Translations under genes and position numbers: made by a program
Notes under the pieces: generated by a model
The model's input: only the letters and a program-made list of their open reading frames with translations
Databases searched by the model: none
What the model was told of the DNA's origin: nothing
Part shown: in pieces, positions 52,746-62,665 of the stretch
Layout: the number at the start of each line of letters is the position of its first letter
Numbering within the stretch: position 1 is the stretch's first letter
NCBI RefSeq assembly: GCF_900105735.1
Contig: NZ_LT629793.1
Span: forward strand, 3,472,001-3,536,000
Direction: 5' to 3'
Source: Pseudomonas yamanorum
GTDB taxonomy: Bacteria; Pseudomonadota; Gammaproteobacteria; Pseudomonadales; Pseudomonadaceae
DNA: 64,000 nucleotides

Positions 52746-55619
52746 ATGACCCTTAGCATTGACCTGGCTGGCCCCTCGGTGGCGCCGGCGCAGGTTATCC
52801 GCAAGCACTACGCCATGGAGATGGCGGTCGAGCGCACGCGCCTGCTTTACCAGGGCTCCCTGCTGCCTACCTTATTAATGCTGGTGAACGGACTGGTCTG
52901 CGCCTGGTTACTCTGGAGCCCGCAGCGTTACCTGCTGGACAGCATTTGGCTGGTGTGGCTGCTGACGCTGGTGGCCCTGCGGGTGATTCAGGTGGCGGCG
53001 TTCGATTCGGCCATGCCGAGTCGTCAGGCGCTCCCGATCTGGCGCCGCATGTTCATGCTGGGCTCGGCCGTCAGCGGCCTGACGCTGGCCAGCGCTGCCA
53101 TCGCCCTGGTGCCGGTGGACAGCTTCGCGCAACAGGCCTGGGTGTTCGGCTTGCTCGGCGCGGCGACCTTGTCCGCGAGTGTGGCCTACGCCGTCAGCCT
53201 GCCTGCGTTTCTGTCGTTTGCCTTGCCCTGTCTGGTGCCGGCCATCCTCTATTTATTCTGGACCGGCGACCCGCAGCAGCAGGGTTGGGGCTTTTTGGGC
53301 CTGATTCTGCTGGCCTCCCTGAGCCTGGTGGCGTGGCAGGTCAACCGCCTGATCCAGCGCGGGCTGCTCAGGCGCTTCCAGAACCAGGCGTTGATCGAGC
53401 ACCTGCAGCAAGCGCAGCAGCGCAGCGAGCAGTTGAATCAGGAACTGGTGCGTGAAGTGGAGCAGCGACGCCAGGTCGAGCGAGAGTTGCGCGAGGCGCA
53501 GATCGGCCTGCAACAGCGCGTCGATCAGCGTAGCCAGGAACTGGATGTCGCCAGCCTGGCCCTGAGCAAAAGCGAGGCGCGCCTGGCGATGGCATTGCAG
53601 GCCAGCGAACTGGGCCTGTGGGACTGGAACCTGCAAACCGACGAGGTCCACCACACCCAACTCAAGGAGCTGTTCGGCCTGGAGCCGGAATACGTCACGG
53701 CGATGCTCAGCCATCTCAAGCCGCGTCTGCACCCCGACGACTTACCGCTGCTCAAGCGTGCGCTGGTGGAACACCTGAAAGGCCGCAGCGAGGATTACCT
53801 GGTGGAGTACCGGGTGCGCCATGGCGATGGCCATTGGGTGTGGATTCAGGACCGTGGCCGCGCCGTGGAGCGCTCGCCCGGCGGACGCGTCACGCGGATG
53901 CTCGGCACCCGCCGCGACATCAGTGCTGGCAAAGCTCTGGAAGAACAGCAGCGCCTGGCCTCGACGGTGTTCGAGGCGGCCAGCGAAGGCATTGTGATCC
54001 TGGACCCGGACTACGTGCTGGTAGCGGTCAACCAGGCGTTCAGCCGCGTCACCGGCTTCGACATTGACGACATGATCGGCCGCAATGTCGTCGAACTCCC
54101 CAGCAGCCGCGACGCACGGCGTCACTTCCCGGTAATCCGCCAGGCGCTGCTTAGCCACGGCACCTGGCAGGGCGAACTGGTGGAAACCCGCAAGAACGGC
54201 GAGCTCTACCCGCAATGGCTGCAACTGAATGTGGTGCGCGATATTCGGGGAAATGTCAGCCATATCGTCGGCTTCTTCGCCGATCTGTCCGCGCGGCGCG
54301 AGTCCGAGGAGCGCATGCGCTACCTCACTCATTACGATGAATTGACCGGGTTGGCCAACCGTTCATTGTTCCGCGAGCGGCTGCGGGAAGCTCATCAGCG
54401 TGTGCGCCAGGGTGGCCGCAGCCTGGCCCTGCTGCATATCAACCTGGACCGTTTCAAGCTGCTCAACGACAGCCTTGGGCATGAAGTAGCCGACCAGTTA
54501 TTGCAGAAGATGGCCCGCCGCTTGATCAACGCCTTGCCCGAAGCCGACACCATTGCGCGGCTCTCGGGCGATGAATTCGCCGTGTTGTTCGATGCGTACG
54601 GCAACCTGTCGAGCCTGGCTCGGGTGGCCACGCGGCTGCTGGCCAAGTTGCGGGTGCCAGTGACGGTGGAAGGGCATGAGCTGGTGGTCAGCGCCTCAAT
54701 GGGCGTCAGCCTGTTGCCCGACAATGCGCGGGAAATATCCGCGCTGGTCAGCCAGTCGAACATGGCCATGCAGCACGCCAAGCATTTGGGCGGGAATAAT
54801 TTCCAGTTCTACACCGACAGCCTGCAAGCCAGCACCCTGGAGCGCTTGCAGCTGGAAAACCAGCTGCGCAAGGCGATTGATGAGCGCCAGCTCACGGTGT
54901 TCTACCAACCCAAGCTGTGCCTGGCCAGCGGCAAGCTGAATGCCGCTGAGGCGTTGATTCGCTGGGAGCATCCGCACTGGGGCATGGTGCCGCCAGGGGA
55001 CTTTATCGGGCTGGCCGAAGAAACCGGATTGATCGTACCGCTGGGGGAGTTCGTACTGCGTCAGGCCTGCTGGCAAGCCTGTGAGTGGCAGCGCCAGGGG
55101 CTGGAACCGATCCGTGTGTCGGTCAACCTGTCGGTGCACCAGTTGCGCCAAGGGAAGCTGGTCAGTCTGGTGCGCCAGGTGTTGGAAGAAACCGGGCTTG
55201 ATCCGCAGTACCTGGAGCTGGAGCTGACCGAAAGCCAACTGCTCGACAGTGTCGAACACATTATTTCGACCTTCCAGCAACTGCGCGACTTGGGTGTGAA
55301 ACTGGCGATTGATGATTTCGGCACCGGCTACTCGTCCCTCAGTTACCTCAAGCGCATCCCCGTGGACTACGTGAAGATCGACCAGACGTTCATTCGAGGC
55401 CTCGGGCAGGGCCGCGAAGATGCCTCGATCACCCGCGCAATCATCGCCATGGCCCACGGGCTGTCGCTCAAGGTGGTGGCCGAGGGCGTGGAAGATCAGC
55501 AGCAGCTGGATTTCCTGCGGGCCGAGCAATGCGATGAAGTGCAGGGCTATTTGATCAGTCGGCCGGTGGAAGCGGACGGTCTGGCGGATTTGTTACGAAA
55601 AAATGCCGATTTTCCGTAG
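52746..55619 (+). CDS. Membrane PAS-PAS-GGDEF-EAL protein (c-di-GMP turnover)
   Basis: A 957-aa protein. Five to six membrane helices (about 35-205), a coiled coil (about 210-285), two PAS domains (about 290-400 and 415-530), a GGDEF domain with S607-G-D-E-F611, and an EAL domain with E735-A-L followed by DDFGTGYSSL. The first Gly of GGDEF is Ser and the upstream inhibitory RxxD is PEAD, so cyclase activity is doubtful and product inhibition unlikely, whereas the EAL site looks intact. Probably a phosphodiesterase tuned by PAS and membrane signals. Homologue of PA5442. Confidence 0.93.
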   Translation: MTLSIDLAGPSVAPAQVIRKHYAMEMAVERTRLLYQGSLLPTLLMLVNGLVCAWLLWSPQRYLLDSIWLVWLLTLVALRVIQVAAFDSAMPSRQALPIWRRMFMLGSAVSGLTLASAAIALVPVDSFAQQAWVFGLLGAATLSASVAYAVSLPAFLSFALPCLVPAILYLFWTGDPQQQGWGFLGLILLASLSLVAWQVNRLIQRGLLRRFQNQALIEHLQQAQQRSEQLNQELVREVEQRRQVERELREAQIGLQQRVDQRSQELDVASLALSKSEARLAMALQASELGLWDWNLQTDEVHHTQLKELFGLEPEYVTAMLSHLKPRLHPDDLPLLKRALVEHLKGRSEDYLVEYRVRHGDGHWVWIQDRGRAVERSPGGRVTRMLGTRRDISAGKALEEQQRLASTVFEAASEGIVILDPDYVLVAVNQAFSRVTGFDIDDMIGRNVVELPSSRDARRHFPVIRQALLSHGTWQGELVETRKNGELYPQWLQLNVVRDIRGNVSHIVGFFADLSARRESEERMRYLTHYDELTGLANRSLFRERLREAHQRVRQGGRSLALLHINLDRFKLLNDSLGHEVADQLLQKMARRLINALPEADTIARLSGDEFAVLFDAYGNLSSLARVATRLLAKLRVPVTVEGHELVVSASMGVSLLPDNAREISALVSQSNMAMQHAKHLGGNNFQFYTDSLQASTLERLQLENQLRKAIDERQLTVFYQPKLCLASGKLNAAEALIRWEHPHWGMVPPGDFIGLAEETGLIVPLGEFVLRQACWQACEWQRQGLEPIRVSVNLSVHQLRQGKLVSLVRQVLEETGLDPQYLELELTESQLLDSVEHIISTFQQLRDLGVKLAIDDFGTGYSSLSYLKRIPVDYVKIDQTFIRGLGQGREDASITRAIIAMAHGLSLKVVAEGVEDQQQLDFLRAEQCDEVQGYLISRPVEADGLADLLRKNADFP

Positions 55620-55718
55620 TTGAGCCCAAGCCGCACGCGGGGCTACATCGGTCCTGCCCGCTGTTTCAGCGGGCAGCAGCGTGATTAAGTGATGCATCGA
55701 GCGGGCAAATCGGTAATT

Positions 55719-55737
55719 CTTGTAGTATAACTACAAG
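55719..55737. promoter_or_regulatory. HexR/RpiR-type operator
   Basis: CTTGTAGTATAACTACAAG, perfect 8-bp arms around ATA. The inner TTGT-N9-ACAA is the HexR-family pattern. It lies 44 bp before the regulator gene, suggesting autoregulation. Confidence 0.8.
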
Positions 55738-55781
55738 CTTGCTACATCCCTGGCGTCTGCCAATAACAAGAGTCCAGCCCT

Positions 55782-56648
55782 TTGAACCTGTTGCAACATA
55801 TCGCCCAGTCGCGCCACCTGTTACGCAAATCGGAACTCAAGGTTGCCGATCACGTGCTGCTTGACCCTGCGGCTGTGATGCACAGTTCCATGGCCGACCT
55901 GGCCCACAGCGTGGGCATCAGCGAGCCGACCATCGTGCGCTTCTGCCGCGCCATTGGTTGCTCCGGGTTCCAGGACTTGAAGCTCAAGCTGGCCCAGAGC
56001 CTCGCCGCCGGTGCGAGCTTCGGGCAGTTCGCGATTCACGAAGACGACTCCGTCGCCGACTACAGCCTGAAAATCTTCGACACCACCCTGCATACCCTGA
56101 TGGAAGTGCGGGAAAAGCTTGACCCGGTAGAGCTGCAAAAAGCCGTGACCGCCATGTCCCAGGCCCAGCGCGTGGAGTTCTATGGTTTCGGCGCGTCCGG
56201 TGCGGTGGCGGCGGATGCCCAGCACAAGTTCTTCCGTTTGCTGCTGACGGCGGCGGCCTACAGTGACCCGCACATGCAGGCGATGTCGGCAGTGACGTTG
56301 AAGCCCACCGACGTGGCGATCTGCATTTCCCAGTCCGGCCGCTCCAAGGATTTGCTGATCACCGCCAACCTGGTGCGTGAAAGCGGTGCGACCCTGATTA
56401 CCCTGTGCCCGAGCCAGACGCCATTGGCGGAGCTGTCGACCGTCAACCTGGCGATCGATGTGCACGAAGACACCGAAATCTACACGCCATTGACCTCGCG
56501 TATCGCCCACCTGGTGGTGATCGACGTGCTGGCGATGGGCGTGGCCATGGCGCGGGGCCCGAGCCTGGTCAACCACCTCAAGAGCGTGAAGCGAAGCTTG
56601 CGCAGTCTGCGGTTGTCACCCAAGTCCGTAAAAGCCCTCGACGACTGA
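55782..56648 (+). CDS. MurR/RpiR (HexR-like) transcriptional regulator
   Basis: A 288-aa regulator starting with TTG at 55782. N-terminal HTH_6 domain (about 1-77: MADLAHSVGISEPTIVRFCR) and C-terminal sugar isomerase (SIS) domain (about 125-255: VEFYGFGASGAVAADAQHKF, CISQSGRSKDLL). It should sense a sugar phosphate and control central carbon genes. By position it matches PA5438 rather than the hexR beside zwf. The pyruvate carboxylase locus nearby fits a carbon-flux role. Confidence 0.92.
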   Translation: MNLLQHIAQSRHLLRKSELKVADHVLLDPAAVMHSSMADLAHSVGISEPTIVRFCRAIGCSGFQDLKLKLAQSLAAGASFGQFAIHEDDSVADYSLKIFDTTLHTLMEVREKLDPVELQKAVTAMSQAQRVEFYGFGASGAVAADAQHKFFRLLLTAAAYSDPHMQAMSAVTLKPTDVAICISQSGRSKDLLITANLVRESGATLITLCPSQTPLAELSTVNLAIDVHEDTEIYTPLTSRIAHLVVIDVLAMGVAMARGPSLVNHLKSVKRSLRSLRLSPKSVKALDD

Positions 56649-56671
56649 CTCAAGGGCATACTCGGTCAAAA

Positions 56672-56761
56672 TGTGGGAGCTGGCTTGCCTGCGATAGCGA
56701 TCTGTCAGTTGCCATCTTCATTGGCTGATGCACCGTTATCGCAGGCAAGCCAGCTCCCACA
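56672..56761. repeat. REPIN (TGTGGGAGCTGGCTTGCC type)
   Basis: Arms as in the element at 33771-33859, around a 30-bp centre of different sequence. It follows the RpiR-family gene. Confidence 0.92.
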
Positions 56762-56873
56762 GTTGATCGTGTTTGAGCCCCGGAAGATTCATCGTCCTGT
56801 CATCCCCGTGCCGCTAAACCGTCATTGCCCGAGCCCATCCTGAACTCCCCTTACTCGCATTGGGAGACTCGAA

Positions 56874-57071
56874 ATGGCTCGGCAATACGAAGAAAGCAAC
56901 AGCGCTGTCAAAACCCGCCGCCAACAGGAAGACCAGCGCCGCATGGCCTTCCGTCGCGCAATTGAAGACCGCTGCGATCAGCGCCAATTGCAACAGAGCA
57001 TCAGTGACTATCCGGAACTCCACTGGCAGGCGCCCGCAGCTGCCCAGCGAAGCGCTCAGCCAGCGCGCTGA
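56874..57071 (+). CDS. Small conserved charged protein (PA3496-like)
   Basis: A 65-aa protein rich in Arg, Gln and Glu (KTRRQQEDQRRMAFRRAIED), then SDYPELHW. No signal or membrane segment. ATG at 56874 has GGGAG upstream. It resembles a small Pseudomonas family I remember as PA3496-like. Its last 71 bp overlap the 3' end of pycR on the other strand, which is unusual but the composition looks coding. Confidence 0.65.
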   Translation: MARQYEESNSAVKTRRQQEDQRRMAFRRAIEDRCDQRQLQQSISDYPELHWQAPAAAQRSAQPAR

Positions 57072-57975
57072 TTTGCAGCCGCTCGCTGCGGATAAAGCCC
57101 AGGAAGGCATGGGCCACCGGTGACAGGCGTTTGGCCTTGGCCTGCACCAGGCACCAACTGCGGTACAGCGGCAGTTCTTCCACCGGCAGCTCCTTGAGCC
57201 CGCCGGTGGCCAGTTCCAGGTTGACCGCGTGGCGTGTCAGCAGCGCCACGCCCAACCCGGCGGTCACGCACTCGCGCTGCGCCTCGGCCGAAGACACTTC
57301 CACCGTCTGGGTGAAGTGCACGCGCTTCTCCTTGAAGTACTCCTCGCACGCCATCCGCGTCCCGGACCCCGGCTCGCGCAACAGCAGCGTGTAAGGCTCA
57401 AGGTCCTGCAGGCGCAACGGCCCTTGATGGCTCAGCGGATGGTCGTGGGGCGCCACCGCGACAATCGGGTTGTTCAGGAACGGCAGGAATTCCAGGCCCA
57501 TGTCCTGGGGCACCATGGACATGATCACCAGGTCATCGCGGTTGTCCGACAGCCTGCGAATCACCTGGGCGCGGTTGACCACCGTCAGGTGCAGGTTGAC
57601 CTCAGGGTGCTGGCGCTTGAAGGCGGCAAATAGGTGCGGCACGAAATACTTGGCGCTGGATTCCACCGCCAGTTTCAGCTGGCCTTGCAACGAGCCCTGC
57701 ATGTCAGAGAGCTGCATGTCGAGGTTTTCCAGGCGCCCGAAGATGTCTCGGCTGGCCCGTTGCAGGGCTTCAGCTGCTTCAGTCATATAGAGCTTTTTGC
57801 CGACGTAATCGAATAACGGCTGGCCCAGCAGCTCTTCCAGCTGCTTGATTTGTAGGCTAACGGCCGGTTGCGTGAGGGACATTTCCTCGGCTGCGCGGCT
57901 GTAGGAACGCAAATCACAGACTTCATTGAAAATCTGCAACTGACGCAATGTCATACGCATCAATGACTTACGCAT
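57001..57975 (-). CDS. pycR: LysR-type regulator of pyruvate carboxylase
   Basis: A 324-aa LysR regulator: HTH at about 12-65 (MTLRQLQIFNEVCDLRSYSR, LTQPAVSLQIKQLEELLGQP) and effector domain after 95. ATG at 57975 is used; ATGs at 57960 and 57954 and a TTG at 57981 are alternatives. Divergent from pycA, matching PA5437 PycR, which affects pyruvate carboxylase and virulence in P. aeruginosa. Confidence 0.92.
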   Translation of the reverse strand: MRKSLMRMTLRQLQIFNEVCDLRSYSRAAEEMSLTQPAVSLQIKQLEELLGQPLFDYVGKKLYMTEAAEALQRASRDIFGRLENLDMQLSDMQGSLQGQLKLAVESSAKYFVPHLFAAFKRQHPEVNLHLTVVNRAQVIRRLSDNRDDLVIMSMVPQDMGLEFLPFLNNPIVAVAPHDHPLSHQGPLRLQDLEPYTLLLREPGSGTRMACEEYFKEKRVHFTQTVEVSSAEAQRECVTAGLGVALLTRHAVNLELATGGLKELPVEELPLYRSWCLVQAKAKRLSPVAHAFLGFIRSERLQISALAERFAGQLRAPASGVPDSH

Positions 57976-58010
57976 ACTCAAGCACTCCCGCCGACCTCTG
58001 ATGCCCTGAC

Positions 58011-58028
58011 TATAAGTCTTTGCTTATA
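58011..58028. promoter_or_regulatory. LysR-type dyad TATAAG-N6-CTTATA
   Basis: Perfect 6-bp arms in the pycR-pycA divergent region, 36 bp from pycR. It contains the T-N11-A core of LysR sites, so it is a likely PycR recognition site. Confidence 0.6.
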
Positions 58029-58170
58029 CACAACCCAATTATTATTGATTTTTGTTAATCCCTACAGGGGCATAGTGTGTGTCTCGCGACTGGCTTGAAA
58101 CATTTGGTCACGCGCCGACCCGGCTCCGGCGGGTCGAAGTAGGTAGCAATCGGCTCAAGGGAATTTCCAA

Positions 58171-59586
<1,416 letters not shown>

Positions 59587-59597
59587 GGAACATTCCA

Positions 59598-61406
59598 ATG
59601 ACTAAAAAAATCTTCGTAACCGACACCATCCTGCGCGACGCCCACCAATCGTTGCTGGCGACCCGCATGCGCACTGACGACATGCTGCCGATCTGCGACA
59701 AGCTCGACAAAGTCGGCTACTGGTCCCTGGAAGTCTGGGGCGGCGCGACCTTCGACGCCTGCGTGCGTTTTCTGAAAGAAGACCCGTGGGAGCGCCTGCG
59801 CAAACTGCGTGCGGCCTTGCCCAACACGCGCCTGCAAATGCTGCTGCGTGGCCAGAACCTGTTGGGCTATCGCCACTACAGCGACGACGTGGTCAAAGCC
59901 TTCGTCGCCAAGGCTGCCGTCAACGGTATCGACGTGTTCCGCATCTTCGACGCGATGAATGACGTGCGTAACCTGCGGGTGGCCATCGAAGCGGTAAAAG
60001 CGGCCGGCAAACATGCCCAGGGCACCATCGCCTACACCACCAGCCCGGTGCACACCATCGAGGCGTTCGTGGCCCAGGCCAAGCAAATGGAAGCCATGGG
60101 TTGCGACTCGGTGGCGATCAAGGACATGGCCGGCCTGCTGACGCCATACGCCACCGGCGAGCTGGTCAAGGCGCTGAAGGCCGAGCAAAGCCTGCCGATC
60201 TTCATTCACTCCCATGACACCGCCGGCCTGGCTTCAATGTGCCAACTCAAGGCTATCGAAAACGGCGCCGACCATATCGACACCGCGATCTCCAGCTTCG
60301 CCTGGGGCACCAGCCACCCGGGTACCGAGTCGATGGTCGCGGCCCTCAAAGGCAGCGAATTCGACACCGGCCTCAGCCTGGAACTGCTGCAGGAAATCGG
60401 CCTGTACTTCTACGCCGTGCGCAAGAAGTACCATCAGTTCGAAAGCGAATTCACCGCCGTCGACACCCGTGTGCAAGTCAACCAGGTACCGGGCGGGATG
60501 ATTTCCAACCTGGCCAACCAGCTGAAAGAGCAGGGCGCGCTTAACCGCATGAGCGAAGTGCTGGCCGAAATCCCGCGCGTTCGTGAAGACCTCGGCTTCC
60601 CGCCGCTGGTTACCCCGACTTCGCAGATCGTCGGCACCCAGGCGTTCTTCAACGTGCTGGCCGGCGAGCGCTACAAGACCATCACCAACGAAGTGAAGCT
60701 GTACCTGCAAGGCGGCTACGGCAAGGCGCCGGGCACCGTGAATGAAAAACTGCGGCGCCAGGCGATCGGCAGCGAGGAAGTCATCGACGTGCGCCCGGCG
60801 GACCTGCTGAAACCGGAAATGACCAAGCTGCGCGGCGAAATCGGCGCGTTGGCCAAGTCCGAAGAAGACGTGCTGACCTACGCGATGTTCCCGGACATCG
60901 GGCGCAAGTTCCTCGAAGAGCGCGACGCCGGCACCTTGAGCCCTGAAGTGCTGTTGCCGATTCCTGAAGCCGGCGGCGTGGCCCGCGCCGGTGGTGAAGG
61001 CGTGCCGACCGAGTTCGTGATCGACGTGCACGGCGAAAGCTACCGCGTGGACATCACCGGTGTCGGCGTCAAGGCCGAAGGCAAGCGTCACTTCTATCTG
61101 TCCATCGACGGCATGCCCGAAGAAGTGGTGTTCGAACCGCTCAACGAATTCGTCAGCAGCGGCGGCAGCAAGCGCAAGCACGCTACCGCGCCGGGCCATG
61201 TCAGCACCGCAATGCCGGGCAATATCGTCGACGTGCTGGTCAAGGAAGGCGATGTGGTGAAAGCCGGCCAGGCCGTGTTGATCACTGAAGCGATGAAGAT
61301 GGAGACCGAAGTACAGGCGTCTATCGCCGGCAAGGTCACCGCCGTTCACGTGGCCAAGGGCGACCGGGTCAACCCGGGTGAAATCCTGATTGAAATCGAA
61401 GGCTGA
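59598..61406 (+). CDS. pycB: Pyruvate carboxylase subunit B (carboxyltransferase and biotin carrier)
   Basis: A 602-aa protein. The carboxyltransferase TIM barrel (about 5-270) has TILRDAHQSLLATRMRT and the metal motif in HSHDTAG; a conserved central domain follows, and the biotinyl domain carries Lys567 in EAMKMET. It transfers the carboxyl group to pyruvate, forming oxaloacetate. It resembles oxaloacetate decarboxylase alpha (OadA), but the PycA neighbour and absence of membrane subunits favour carboxylase. Confidence 0.95.
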   Translation: MTKKIFVTDTILRDAHQSLLATRMRTDDMLPICDKLDKVGYWSLEVWGGATFDACVRFLKEDPWERLRKLRAALPNTRLQMLLRGQNLLGYRHYSDDVVKAFVAKAAVNGIDVFRIFDAMNDVRNLRVAIEAVKAAGKHAQGTIAYTTSPVHTIEAFVAQAKQMEAMGCDSVAIKDMAGLLTPYATGELVKALKAEQSLPIFIHSHDTAGLASMCQLKAIENGADHIDTAISSFAWGTSHPGTESMVAALKGSEFDTGLSLELLQEIGLYFYAVRKKYHQFESEFTAVDTRVQVNQVPGGMISNLANQLKEQGALNRMSEVLAEIPRVREDLGFPPLVTPTSQIVGTQAFFNVLAGERYKTITNEVKLYLQGGYGKAPGTVNEKLRRQAIGSEEVIDVRPADLLKPEMTKLRGEIGALAKSEEDVLTYAMFPDIGRKFLEERDAGTLSPEVLLPIPEAGGVARAGGEGVPTEFVIDVHGESYRVDITGVGVKAEGKRHFYLSIDGMPEEVVFEPLNEFVSSGGSKRKHATAPGHVSTAMPGNIVDVLVKEGDVVKAGQAVLITEAMKMETEVQASIAGKVTAVHVAKGDRVNPGEILIEIEG

Positions 61407-61438
61407 TCAACAGCCTTCGAGACTACCGCTTAAACCTC

Positions 61439-61466
61439 GGGGGGGCATGTGCCCCCTTTTTTTTCG
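61439..61466 (+). terminator. Rho-independent terminator after pycAB
   Basis: GGGGGGCATGTGCCCCC followed by eight T residues, 32 bp after the pycB stop. Confidence 0.95.
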
Positions 61467-61480
61467 CCTGGAATTTGCCC

Positions 61481-62554
61481 TCAGGCCGCCACGGCTTCCT
61501 TGGGTTTGAACGCCACAGAAGCCCCGGTTGGGGTGTAGATCAGCTCGGGGGTGTAGGCCTTCAGGTTGCTGGTGACCGTGCCGAACTGGCCGTCTACCTG
61601 CTGGGCATCAACCACCCGTAGCTGGCGCCCCAGAAGCTGGTCATTCTCGGCCGTGACTTCGATGTTCAGCGTGGCGTTGTTCAAGAGGGCGCGGTTCTCG
61701 ACTTTCAAAGTGCTGTGGGCTTCGTCCTTGCCGACCTTGAAGGCCAGTGTCGAATCTGGTTCAAGGCTCAAGGTGTCCTTGACCCTGGTCTGCGACTTCG
61801 TAGCCGGGTCGAGCAGCAGGGTGCCCGCGACATTCAGGCTGCCAATGGTGCCACCTGCGTAGGTGCCGCCCGGGCGTATGTGCATCTCCCCACCGATTCG
61901 GCTTTTGTTGATCAGGGTTGCGTCGGCGTAGACCTCACCCTTCTGGTTGGCGGGCACGGGGCCGGTCAAGGTCCAGGTGCCGCTGCCGACCCAGAGGTGT
62001 TGCATCTGGCTGGCACCGTCAAAGGTGCCACCCTTGGCGCTGTCCAGCAGCACCTGGTTGGTGCCGCTGCCTCCGTCGACTGCACCGTCGAAACCGCCGC
62101 TGCCGCGCACAATCAACAGGTCGTCGCCGCCGCCCATGTCCAGGGCAATGCCGTTGCTGCCTTTGATCAAGCCTGCGTTCACCACCTCGTCCGCCTGGTT
62201 GCCCGCAAGTTTTACCCCGGTACCCTTTTTGTTTTCGATAAGGCCCTGGTTTTCCAGCCAGACAGGATTCTGGCCGGCGCTTGAAAGGCCCTGGGTCGTG
62301 GCGGTAGGCGAGTTGGTGATTTCGATGCCTCGCAGTGAAGTGCGGGGACCGGTTTTGGCGTAGGGGGAAATCAGCTGGCTGACATTATCGATGTCCAGTC
62401 CTGCCCCATTGTTGAGGGTTACGGAGATGGAGGTGAAGTTTGCGCTGACGGGGGCGGCTGAAGGTGGGCGAGGTGCGACGGCCTCGGCGAGTGACCGAGT
62501 GCCGTAGGCCAGCAGGGAGCCTAGGGAAGGAAGGTACGGGATTGTCGACGACAT
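61481..62554 (-). CDS. Passenger-like beta-helix protein without beta-barrel
   Basis: A 357-aa protein whose body reads like an autotransporter passenger: IENKKGTGVKLAG, GIALDMGGGDDLLIVRG, and a late YTPELIYTPTG segment of the kind that normally leads into a beta-barrel. It lacks the barrel and has only a weak hydrophobic N-terminus (YLPSLGSLLAYG), not a clear signal peptide. ATG at 62554 with AAGAGG 10 bases upstream. It follows, on the same strand, a gene for a barrel domain. Secretion route unknown. Confidence 0.75.
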   Translation of the reverse strand: MSSTIPYLPSLGSLLAYGTRSLAEAVAPRPPSAAPVSANFTSISVTLNNGAGLDIDNVSQLISPYAKTGPRTSLRGIEITNSPTATTQGLSSAGQNPVWLENQGLIENKKGTGVKLAGNQADEVVNAGLIKGSNGIALDMGGGDDLLIVRGSGGFDGAVDGGSGTNQVLLDSAKGGTFDGASQMQHLWVGSGTWTLTGPVPANQKGEVYADATLINKSRIGGEMHIRPGGTYAGGTIGSLNVAGTLLLDPATKSQTRVKDTLSLEPDSTLAFKVGKDEAHSTLKVENRALLNNATLNIEVTAENDQLLGRQLRVVDAQQVDGQFGTVTSNLKAYTPELIYTPTGASVAFKPKEAVAA

Positions 62555-62665
62555 AATGTTCCGGCCTCTTGGGTGAAAGAGACCGGAATGTAGCGAGCAA
62601 CCCGGGTTGATGACTGTCAGGACATCGGGCCGATGCTTGCGGGATTCTTCCTCAATTCACCGAGG

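Noticed and set aside
62555..62665. Single autotransporter gene split by a frameshift
   Set aside because: The barrel part precedes the passenger part, so no reading-frame repair can restore the normal order.
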